The notes under the pieces: generated by a model
What the model was told of the DNA's origin: nothing
Database searches by the model: none
Seen by the model: the letters and a program-made list of their open reading frames with translations, nothing else
Shown here: piece by piece, positions 22,555-29,378 of the stretch
Numbering within the stretch: the first letter of the stretch is position 1
Layout: each line of letters begins with the position of its first letter
NCBI GenBank assembly: GCA_964459985.1
Contig: CAYWOS010000023.1
Location: 1 to 37,090, forward strand
Source of the DNA: CAYWOS01 sp964459985
GTDB taxonomy: Bacteria > Bacillota > Clostridia > Christensenellales > Aristaeellaceae
Reading direction: 5' to 3'
DNA: 37,090 nucleotides
Made by a program: the position numbers and the translations under genes

Positions 22555-23544
22555 ATGAGCATGAGGATTCACGAGAAAACCGTCCGGCCGCGCCGCCTCA
22601 TGCGCGGCAGTGTCAGCAGACAGGGCGCGTTCCTCGCCATGCTTCTGCCGGGCGTTGTTTTGCTGCTGCTGTTCAATTATCTGCCCATGCCCGGCATCAT
22701 AATGGCGTTCAAAAAGTATCGTCTGGCGATGCCGCCGAAGGGTTTTTGGATTCAAAACAAATTTATCTACAGCCTGTTTGTCAATTCACAGTGGGTGGGG
22801 CTCAAAAACTTCGAGTTTCTGATCAAATCCCCCGACACCTTCAAAATCCTTCGCAATACCATCGGCTACAATCTTTTGTTCATGGTGGTGGGCGTCTTTT
22901 TGCAGGTGACGGTCGCCATCGCCATCAACGAGCTTCGCAACCGCCGCGGCTCCAAGATCTATCAGTCCGTCATGTTCCTGCCGTACTTCATCAGCTGGAT
23001 CATCGTCATGTACGTGGTCTACGCCTTCATCAATCCCGCCGGCGTGTTCAACCAGATCGGCGCGTCGATGGGCAAGGAACGCATCCTGTTCTATTCCGAA
23101 AAGAAGTATTGGCCGTGGATTTTCCTGATTTCTAACATCTGGAAATACACGGGGCAAGGCTCGATTATCTATCTGGCGACGCTGGCGGGCTTCGATCAGG
23201 AGCTGTACGAGGCGGGCGCTATCGACGGCGCGAGCAAGTGGCAGCAGGTCAAGCACATCATGCTGCCGCAGCTGATTCCCACCATCGTGCTGCTCCAGAT
23301 CCTCGCCGTCGGGCGTATTTTCAACGGCGATTTCGAGATGTATTATTCGCTGCCCAACGGCTCGGGCATGCTCAGCGACGTGACCAACACCATCGACGTG
23401 TACGTGTACAACATGATGAAGAAGGGCTCCAGCCTCGGCTATCCCGCCGCCGGCGCGCTGTTCCAGTCCGTCATGGGCTTTGTGTTGGTTCTGACCACCA
23501 ACCTCATCGTCCGCAGGGCGCAGCCCGATATGGCGCTGTTCTGA
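22555..23544 (+). CDS. ABC sugar importer permease (LplB/UgpA-like)
   Basis: A 329-residue integral membrane protein of the carbohydrate-uptake (CUT1) permease family, with six membrane segments starting with FLAMLLPGVVLLLLFNYLPMPGIIMAFKKYR. The cytoplasmic EAA loop that contacts the ATPase is present (ELYEAGAIDGASKWQQVKHIMLPQL). MFLPYFISWIIVMYVVYAFINP is typical of LplB-type permeases that pair with DUF3502-type binding proteins. ATG 22555 follows AAGGAGG by 7 bases. The partner permease starts 40 bases after the stop. No ATPase gene is nearby, so a shared MsmK/UgpC-type ATPase is inferred. Confidence 0.92.
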   Translation: MSMRIHEKTVRPRRLMRGSVSRQGAFLAMLLPGVVLLLLFNYLPMPGIIMAFKKYRLAMPPKGFWIQNKFIYSLFVNSQWVGLKNFEFLIKSPDTFKILRNTIGYNLLFMVVGVFLQVTVAIAINELRNRRGSKIYQSVMFLPYFISWIIVMYVVYAFINPAGVFNQIGASMGKERILFYSEKKYWPWIFLISNIWKYTGQGSIIYLATLAGFDQELYEAGAIDGASKWQQVKHIMLPQLIPTIVLLQILAVGRIFNGDFEMYYSLPNGSGMLSDVTNTIDVYVYNMMKKGSSLGYPAAGALFQSVMGFVLVLTTNLIVRRAQPDMALF

Positions 23545-23584
23545 CGCGGCGGATGTCAAACGCAAAGGAAAGGCGGGGTTGACC

Positions 23585-24526
23585 GTGATCATGGATCGAA
23601 AGGCATCGGCGAAAGAAATCATTCACGAGAGCGACCGCAACGCGATCTCCAAGCGCTCCAACACGGCGCTGAACGTCGGATTTATCGTCATCTGCCTCGT
23701 GTTCCTCGTTCCGATCTATCTCATTATCGTTTCTTCGTTCACCGAGGAAAAATCGCTGACGCTCAACGGTTATCGCTTCTGGCCGATGGACTGGTCGGTC
23801 GAGGCGTATAAGTACCTGTTCCAGAAGGGCTCGATCGTCGGCTACGCCTACTCCAACACCATTCTGGCCACGATCGGCGGAACGATCGCCTGCATGATCG
23901 CCGTGGGGTTGTACGCCTATCCGCTCAGCCGCCGCGATTTCAAGTATCGCAACTTTTTCACCTTTTTCTCCTTCTTTACCATGCTGTTCGGCGGCGGTAT
24001 GGTGGCGTTCTACGTCGCCGTCAGGCAGGTCATCGGCATCGGCAACACGCTCTGGGCGCTCTTCCTTCCAAGCGCGTTCAGCGCCTACTGGGTCATCGTG
24101 ATGCGCACCTTCTACCAATCGAACATTCCCGAAGCCATCCTCGAATCGGCGCGCATCGACGGCGCGGGCGAATGGCACACCTATCTGCGGATCGTGCTGC
24201 CGCTCTCCAAGCCCGGTCTGGCCACCGTCGCGCTGTTCGCCGCCGTCGGCATCTGGAACAACTTCAACAACTGCCTGCTGTTCATTGACGATACCAAAAA
24301 GTATAATCTCCAGTACATGATTTATCAGATGATGCAGAACATCCGCTTTCTGCGCGAAAACGCGGCGCAGATGGGCGGCGCGGCGATGGAGGCGGCCGCC
24401 AAGCTGCCCTCCGAGACCTTCCGCATGGCGATGGCGGTCGTCACCGTCGGCCCGATTATTCTGGCGTATCCTTTCTTCCAGCGCTATTTCATCAAAGGCC
24501 TGACCATCGGCGCGGTCAAGGGCTGA
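23585..24526 (+). CDS. ABC sugar importer permease (LplC/UgpE-like)
   Basis: A 313-residue permease, the second subunit of the CUT1 importer. Six membrane segments, beginning NVGFIVICLVFLVPIYLIIVSSF, and the EAA motif EAILESARIDGAGEWHTYLRIVLPLSKP near residues 180-208. The end KGLTIGAVKG is the family's standard C-terminus. The start is ambiguous: GTG 23585 is chosen because GGCGGGG lies 6 bases upstream, but TTG 23579 and ATG 23591 are also possible; the difference is only two codons each way. It is followed by the 67 bp repeat array and then the binding-protein gene. Confidence 0.9.
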   Translation: MIMDRKASAKEIIHESDRNAISKRSNTALNVGFIVICLVFLVPIYLIIVSSFTEEKSLTLNGYRFWPMDWSVEAYKYLFQKGSIVGYAYSNTILATIGGTIACMIAVGLYAYPLSRRDFKYRNFFTFFSFFTMLFGGGMVAFYVAVRQVIGIGNTLWALFLPSAFSAYWVIVMRTFYQSNIPEAILESARIDGAGEWHTYLRIVLPLSKPGLATVALFAAVGIWNNFNNCLLFIDDTKKYNLQYMIYQMMQNIRFLRENAAQMGGAAMEAAAKLPSETFRMAMAVVTVGPIILAYPFFQRYFIKGLTIGAVKG

Positions 24527-24661
24527 CAGGCTGCGCGGGTCGTCCCGCGCGAATGCCGGGATACCGTGACGGGCGATCCGCGACAGAGAACGTCGGGAAT
24601 ACACCGCGCGAATGCCGGGACGCGCCGCGGGGCGAATCCGCCGCCGACCGAAATCGTTTTC

Positions 24662-25028
24662 AATCCCTTCCCGCGCGGGCGCGCGAATCCACGTGCGGTG
24701 ATGCCCAAGGTCGGTTGTGATCCGCTTGAATCCTTTCCCGCGCGGACGCGCGAATCCACGTGCGGTGATGCCCAAGGTCGGTTGTGATCCGCTTCAATCC
24801 CTTCCCGCGCGGGCGCGCGAATCCACGTGCGGTGATGCCCAAGGTCGGTTGTGATCCGCTTGAATCCTTTCCCGCGCGGACGCGCGAATCCACGTGCGGT
24901 GATGCCCAAGGTCGGTTGTGATCCGCTTCAATCCCTTCCCGCGCGGGCGCGCGAATCCACGCGCGTGATGCCCAAGGTCGATTGTGATCCGCTTAAATCC
25001 CTGCCCGCGCGGACGCGCGAATCCACGT
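24662..25028 (+). repeat. 67 bp tandem array, five units plus a partial sixth
   Basis: Units begin at 24662, 24729, 24796, 24863, 24930 and 24996. Two subtypes alternate strictly: type A has AATCCCTTCCCGCGCGGGCG, type B has AATCCTTTCCCGCGCGGACG, so the real repeat is a 134 bp pair A-B. All units carry GAATCCACGTGCGGTGATG and CAAGGTCGGTTGTGATCC. The fifth unit has lost one base, and the sixth (a B variant) stops after CCACG. Near identity between copies points to recent amplification. It fills the gap between permease and binding-protein genes. Confidence 0.92.
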
Positions 25029-25058
25029 TTATTATTGAAGCAGTCGCTTCATTAATAA
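25029..25058 (+). promoter_or_regulatory. Stem-loop directly before the binding-protein ribosome binding site
   Basis: TTATTATTGAAGC (25029-25041) pairs with GCTTCATTAATAA (25046-25058) around AGTC: 13 positions with a single mismatch. It ends about 10 bases before AAGGAGG (25068-25074). Without a T tract it is not a terminator; an mRNA-stabilising or processing stem is more likely. Confidence 0.65.
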
Positions 25059-25081
25059 GAAATAAAAAGGAGGATGAACAC

Positions 25082-26596
25082 ATGTTGCGCAAACTCACAT
25101 CCCTGCTGCTCGTCGCGACGATGCTTCTGTCGATGGCGATCTTCACGACCGCTTCCGCCGAAGGCGAGTACGAGCTGAACTGCTATTGGGTCGGCACCGG
25201 CGACTCCGACCGCAAAGAGGCGGTCGAAGCGGCGCTCAGCGCGTACCTGACCGAGAAGATTGGCTGCACCATCAAGTTCCACGTCTACGGCTGGAACATG
25301 GACACCGCGATGCCTACCCTCGCGGCAGGCGACAAGATCGACGTATTCTTCACCGCCACGTGGCTGCAGTTCATGAACTGCGTGCAGGCGGGCTATTTCC
25401 AGCCCCTCAACGATTTGCTGCAGAGCGACGGCCAGGGCATTCTGGAAACGCTGAATCCCCTGTTCCTTCAAGGCTCGGCGGTCAACGGCGTCAACTACGC
25501 CATTCCCACCAATAAAGAGCTTGCCGTTCCCGACGGCTGGATCGTCAACAGCGTCGCCGCCGAGGAAGTGGGGCTGACCAAGGAAGTCGCGCAGGCTTTC
25601 AAGACCTGCGAAGAGCTTGAGCCCTATCTCGCCAAGTACAAGGAACTCCATCCCGAGAGCTATCCCTTCGTCATGGAATCGGGACGCTGGTGCGACCAGC
25701 CTTGGTTCAACACCGATCTGCTGGGCGTAGGCGGCGTGCTGGTTGCCCAGAAGAACAACTTCGAGGCCGACGGCAGCTTCGACCCGAACTTCTACAACAT
25801 CTGGGAGCAGGAAGTCACCAAGACCCACTGCGAGCTCATGTATAAGTGGATGCAGGCCGGCTACATCGATCCGGGCGCGAACCTGACCACCTATCAGTTC
25901 CGCGATGTGATCCCCACGGGCGCGTGGCTGTTCTCCGCTCAGCCGCTCAAGGGCAACGATATCAAGTCCGCCGAGACCATCCAGTCCTTTGGCAGCGACG
26001 AACAGAAGGCCGCCCTTGCCGCCGGCAACAACCCCTTCTATGAAATCGTTTCCGCGCCGAAACTGGCGTCCGAATTCTCCGGCTCCATGCTGGCGATCCC
26101 GACCTCTTCCGAGAATCCCCAGAAAGCCATGCAGTTCATCAACCTCATGCACACCGACGCCAAGTTCATCAACATGATCCTCTACGGCATCGAGGGCGAG
26201 GATTGGCACATGGACGGCGATTTCGTCGTGCTGGACAACCCGGTTTGGCAGGGCGCGCACGGCGGCGCTTGGACGATGGGCAACACCCAGCTCCAGCATG
26301 TCACCGTCGGCGAAGATCCCAACAAGAACGCGCTGCTCATCAGCTACGCGGACGACGCGATCCTGCTGCCCAACGCCGGCTTCGCCTTTGACACCTCGGT
26401 GGTCGAGAGCGAGCTTGCCGCCATCAAGAACGTGTACGACAAGTATCAGCTGAGCCTCATGTGCGGCAACGTGGATCCCAACGGCGCCGACGGCATTGCC
26501 GCCTACGTCGCCGACCTCAAGGTCGCGGGCATCGACGTCGTGGTCGCCGCCATGCAGTCGCAGTATGACGCGTGGGTTGCCGAAAAAACCAAGTAA
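25082..26596 (+). CDS. ABC importer solute-binding protein (DUF3502/LipO-like)
   Basis: A 504-residue exported sugar-binding protein of the family 1 extracellular solute-binding type. The signal peptide is MLRKLTSLLLVATMLLSMAI with probable cleavage at ASA-EG; no cysteine is present near the cleavage site, so the usual lipobox is missing. The start of the mature domain (YELNCYWVGTGDSDRKEAVEAALSAYL) and IDVFFTATWLQFMNCVQAGYFQPL are typical of binding proteins paired with LplB/LplC permeases; the C-terminal part (LNPVWQGAHGGAW-like segment and YDKYQLSLMCG) fits DUF3502. Predicted ligands are oligosaccharides, plausibly beta-glucans given the GH94 gene downstream. ATG 25082 follows AAGGAGG by 7 bases. 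Strong stem-loops lie before and after the gene. Confidence 0.88.
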   Translation: MLRKLTSLLLVATMLLSMAIFTTASAEGEYELNCYWVGTGDSDRKEAVEAALSAYLTEKIGCTIKFHVYGWNMDTAMPTLAAGDKIDVFFTATWLQFMNCVQAGYFQPLNDLLQSDGQGILETLNPLFLQGSAVNGVNYAIPTNKELAVPDGWIVNSVAAEEVGLTKEVAQAFKTCEELEPYLAKYKELHPESYPFVMESGRWCDQPWFNTDLLGVGGVLVAQKNNFEADGSFDPNFYNIWEQEVTKTHCELMYKWMQAGYIDPGANLTTYQFRDVIPTGAWLFSAQPLKGNDIKSAETIQSFGSDEQKAALAAGNNPFYEIVSAPKLASEFSGSMLAIPTSSENPQKAMQFINLMHTDAKFINMILYGIEGEDWHMDGDFVVLDNPVWQGAHGGAWTMGNTQLQHVTVGEDPNKNALLISYADDAILLPNAGFAFDTSVVESELAAIKNVYDKYQLSLMCGNVDPNGADGIAAYVADLKVAGIDVVVAAMQSQYDAWVAEKTK

Positions 26597-26608
26597 TCGC
26601 ATAACAGC

Positions 26609-26666
26609 GCGATAAATCATTCCTTTTCGCCCCGCGAAGGGCAGCCTTTGCGGGGCGATTTATCGC
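26609..26666 (+). promoter_or_regulatory. Long stem-loop between binding-protein and phosphorylase genes
   Basis: GCGATAAATC (26609-26618) pairs with GATTTATCGC (26657-26666), and after a ten-base bulge the stem continues with GCCCCGC/GCGGGGC and an inner AAGG/CCTT. No T tract follows, so it is better read as a partial terminator or a 3'-protecting hairpin that lowers expression of the downstream enzyme relative to the binding protein. Confidence 0.7.
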
Positions 26667-26731
26667 AAGAGGGCGCGCGCGAGCGCCTGAAAGCGACTGG
26701 TTTTCCACTTTCTGCACGAGGAGGCATCTCC

Positions 26732-29173
26732 ATGTCCTACGGAACATACGACGACGCGCGCGGCGAATACGTCGTCACGCGCCCCGATACGCCCTACCCG
26801 TGGATCAATTATCTCGGCAGCGAGGATTTCTTCTCGCTCATCAGCAATACGTCGGGCGGCTATTCCTTCTACAAGGACGCGCGGCTGCTGCGCCTCACGC
26901 GCTACCGCTACAACAACGTGCCCGTCGACGCGGGCGGCAAATACTTCTACATCAACGACGGCGGCGTGGTCTGGAATCCCGGCTGGCAGCCCTGCAAAAC
27001 GCCGCTTGATTTCTATGAATGCCGCCACGGAATGGGGTATACGATCATCACGGGCGTCAAAAACGGCGTCCGCGCCGAGCAGACGACCTTCGTGCCGCGC
27101 TCCTTCCGCGCCGAGGTCACGCGCCTTTCGCTGACCAATGAGAGCGACGCGCAAAAGGAATTCAGCGTGTACAGCTTCGTCGAGTTCTGCCTGTGGAACG
27201 CGCTGGACGACAACACCAATTTACAGCGCAATTACGCGCTGGGCGAGGTTGAGTTCGAGCGCGGCGGCGCGGTGATCTATCACAAGACCGAATACCGCGA
27301 GCGCCGCGATCATTACGCGGTGTACGCCGTCAACGCCGATATCGACGGCTACGACACCGACCGCGAAACGTTTATCGGCCTGTACAACGGCTTTGACCAT
27401 CCCGACGCCGTATACGAGGACAAGCCGCGCAATTCCGAGGCGCACGGCTGGTCGCCCATCGCCGCGCAGCGCCTGCGCGTGTCGCTCGCGCCGGGCGAGC
27501 GCGTCGCCTTCGTGTTCACGCTGGGCTATTGCGAAAGCCCGAAGGACAAAAAATTCCTCGCGCCGGGCGTCATTAACAAGGACGACGCGCACGCGCTGCT
27601 CGCCGAGTTTGCGACCGAAAAGCAGTTTGAAGAGAAATATGCCGAGCTGAACGCCTACTGGCGCGATCTGCTCAGCCATTTCAGGGTCGAAACGGCGGAC
27701 GCGAGATTCGACCGTCAGGTCAATCTATGGAATCAGTACCAGTGCATGGTCACCTTCAACATGAGCCGCTCGGCGAGCTATTTCGAGACGGGCATCGGGC
27801 GCGGCATGGGCTTCCGCGACTGCAGTCAGGATCTACTGGGCTTCATCCATCTCGTGCCCGAACGCGCGCGCGAGCGCATCCTCGACGTCGCCGCCACGCA
27901 GTTCCCCGACGGCAGCGCGTACCACCAGTACCAGCCGCTCACCAAGCGCGGCAACCTCGCCGTGGGCAACGGCTTTAACGACGATCCGCTCTGGCTGATC
28001 TACGCCGTGGCGAACTACATCAAGGAAACGGGCGATTTCAGCATTCTGTCCGAGCGCGTCGATTTCGACAACGACCCCGCGCTTGCCGACAGCATGGCGG
28101 AGCATCTGCGCCGCAGCTTCCGCTTCTTTGACGAGCATCGCGGCCCGCACGGGCTGCCGCTCATCGGCCGCGCCGACTGGAACGACTGCCTGAACCTCAA
28201 CTGCTATTCCGACGCGCCGGGCGAGACCTTCCAGACCGTTTCCAACAAGGACACCGGCATCGCCGAGAGCGTGTTCATCGCCGGCATGTACGTGGGCGTG
28301 GCGGACGATTACGCCGTCATGATGGAAAAATCCGGCCGACCCGACGAGGCGGCGTACGCGCGCGTGAAGAAAGCCGAAATGACCGCCGTGATCGAGAAGA
28401 GCGGCTGGGACGGCGAATGGTTCCTGCGCGCCTACGACGCCAACGGCGACAAGGTCGGCTCCCGGGAATGCGACGAGGGCAGGATCTTCATCGAGCCGCA
28501 GGGCATGTGCGTCATGGCGGGCATCGGCATGGAGGACGGCCGGGCGCAAAAGGCGCTCGACAGCACGCGCAAATACCTGCTCACCGACGACGGCGTGATG
28601 CTCAACTGGCCTGCGTATTCCTCCTATCGCCTCAACATCGGCGAGATCAGCAGCTATCCGCCGGGATTCAAGGAGAACGGCTCGATTTTCTGCCACAACA
28701 ACCCGTGGATCGTCATCGCCGAAACGATGCTCGGGCACGGCGACGCCGCGTTTGACGTGTTCAAACGCACCGCGCCGTCGTATATAACGAATCAAAAGCT
28801 TCATAAAATCGAGCCGTACGTCTACTGCCAGACCGTCAACAGCGTCCAGAGCACGCGCCCGGGCGAAGCGCGCAACAGCTGGCTTTCGGGCACCAGCGCG
28901 TGGAATTTCTTCGCCGTGTCGCAGGCGATCCTCGGCGTCAAGCCGCAGTTTGACGGGCTGACGCTCGATCCCTGCCTTCCCGCCGATATGAAGGACGTGC
29001 GCGTTCGCCGCGAGTTCCGCGGCAACGTCTACGATATCCGCATCGTCAACGAAGCGGGCGGCGAAAAAGGCGCCGTGTCGGTTGCCGTGGACGGCAGCCC
29101 GATCGCCGGCCAGTTCATCCCCGCGCCCGGAACGACGGGCAAAACGTATCGGGTCGAGGTGCGCGTCGTGTAA
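26732..29173 (+). CDS. GH94 cellobiose phosphorylase-like enzyme
   Basis: An 813-residue cytoplasmic protein of normal GH94 length. GH94 enzymes split beta-glucosides with inorganic phosphate, giving alpha-glucose 1-phosphate and saving ATP. The N-terminal beta-sandwich carries YFYINDGGVVWNPGWQP and LDFYECRHGMGYT, typical of cellobiose phosphorylases. The (alpha/alpha)6 catalytic barrel has ETGIGRGMGFRDCSQDLLG, YHQYQPLTKRGN and GRADWNDCLNLN; the Asp of WND at 485 is the expected general acid. Specificity for cellobiose is likely but cello-oligosaccharide or other beta-glucoside phosphorylases are alternatives. ATG 26732 follows GAGGAGG by 7 bases. The last 57 bases are duplicated just after the stop. 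Confidence 0.92.
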   Translation: MSYGTYDDARGEYVVTRPDTPYPWINYLGSEDFFSLISNTSGGYSFYKDARLLRLTRYRYNNVPVDAGGKYFYINDGGVVWNPGWQPCKTPLDFYECRHGMGYTIITGVKNGVRAEQTTFVPRSFRAEVTRLSLTNESDAQKEFSVYSFVEFCLWNALDDNTNLQRNYALGEVEFERGGAVIYHKTEYRERRDHYAVYAVNADIDGYDTDRETFIGLYNGFDHPDAVYEDKPRNSEAHGWSPIAAQRLRVSLAPGERVAFVFTLGYCESPKDKKFLAPGVINKDDAHALLAEFATEKQFEEKYAELNAYWRDLLSHFRVETADARFDRQVNLWNQYQCMVTFNMSRSASYFETGIGRGMGFRDCSQDLLGFIHLVPERARERILDVAATQFPDGSAYHQYQPLTKRGNLAVGNGFNDDPLWLIYAVANYIKETGDFSILSERVDFDNDPALADSMAEHLRRSFRFFDEHRGPHGLPLIGRADWNDCLNLNCYSDAPGETFQTVSNKDTGIAESVFIAGMYVGVADDYAVMMEKSGRPDEAAYARVKKAEMTAVIEKSGWDGEWFLRAYDANGDKVGSRECDEGRIFIEPQGMCVMAGIGMEDGRAQKALDSTRKYLLTDDGVMLNWPAYSSYRLNIGEISSYPPGFKENGSIFCHNNPWIVIAETMLGHGDAAFDVFKRTAPSYITNQKLHKIEPYVYCQTVNSVQSTRPGEARNSWLSGTSAWNFFAVSQAILGVKPQFDGLTLDPCLPADMKDVRVRREFRGNVYDIRIVNEAGGEKGAVSVAVDGSPIAGQFIPAPGTTGKTYRVEVRVV

Positions 29174-29230
29174 ATCCCCGCGCCCGGAACGACGGGCAAG
29201 ACGTATCGGGTCGAGGTGTGCGTTTGGTAA
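29117..29230 (+). repeat. 57 bp tandem duplication of the GH94 gene's 3' end
   Basis: Bases 29117-29173 (the last 18 codons plus TAA) are repeated at 29174-29230 with only a few changes. The second copy is in the same frame and also ends in TAA, so loss of the first stop would add the tail IPAPGTTGKTYRVEVCVW. A shorter, much decayed third copy may begin at 29231. Confidence 0.93.
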
Positions 29231-29287
29231 ATATCCGCGTCTGAAATGCCTGTATCGCGCGAAACGACTGCATGGACTCCATCATCA

Positions 29288-29330
29288 AAGGACGCCCGGC
29301 GCATGATGCCCGGGCGTCCTTGATTGGTTT
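29288..29330. terminator. Bidirectional terminator between GH94 and hppA
   Basis: AAGGACGCCCGG (29288-29299) pairs perfectly with CCGGGCGTCCTT (29310-29321) over 12 pairs. The plus side continues GATTGGTTTTG and the minus side TTGATGATGG. It lies between the convergent GH94 and hppA genes and probably serves both. Confidence 0.7.
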
Positions 29331-29378
29331 TGCGTTTATTCGCTTTTGACGCTTTTCGCCGTTCGCGCTTGCCGACGG

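Larger units (their letters stand above)
24527..25081 (+). other. Gene-free stretch between permease and binding-protein genes
   Basis: After the permease stop comes a GC-rich hairpin (GCGCGGG-TCGT-CCCGCGC near 24534-24551), then two direct copies of CCGCGCGAATGCCGGGA about 60 bases apart, then the 67 bp array and an AT-rich stem-loop. No promoter with a recognisable -35/-10 pair was found, so the binding-protein gene is probably transcribed by readthrough from the permease genes. Confidence 0.65.

Noticed and set aside
24653..24909. Short open frames in the 67 bp array (for example repeats reading DSRVRAGKD on the minus strand)
   Set aside because: These are translations of extragenic repeats with no ribosome binding site; such repeat-derived frames are a known source of false genes.
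22069..25028. Possible CRISPR arrays
   Set aside because: Units are contiguous with no unique spacers, unit lengths are 54/58 and 67 bp, and no cas gene is present.
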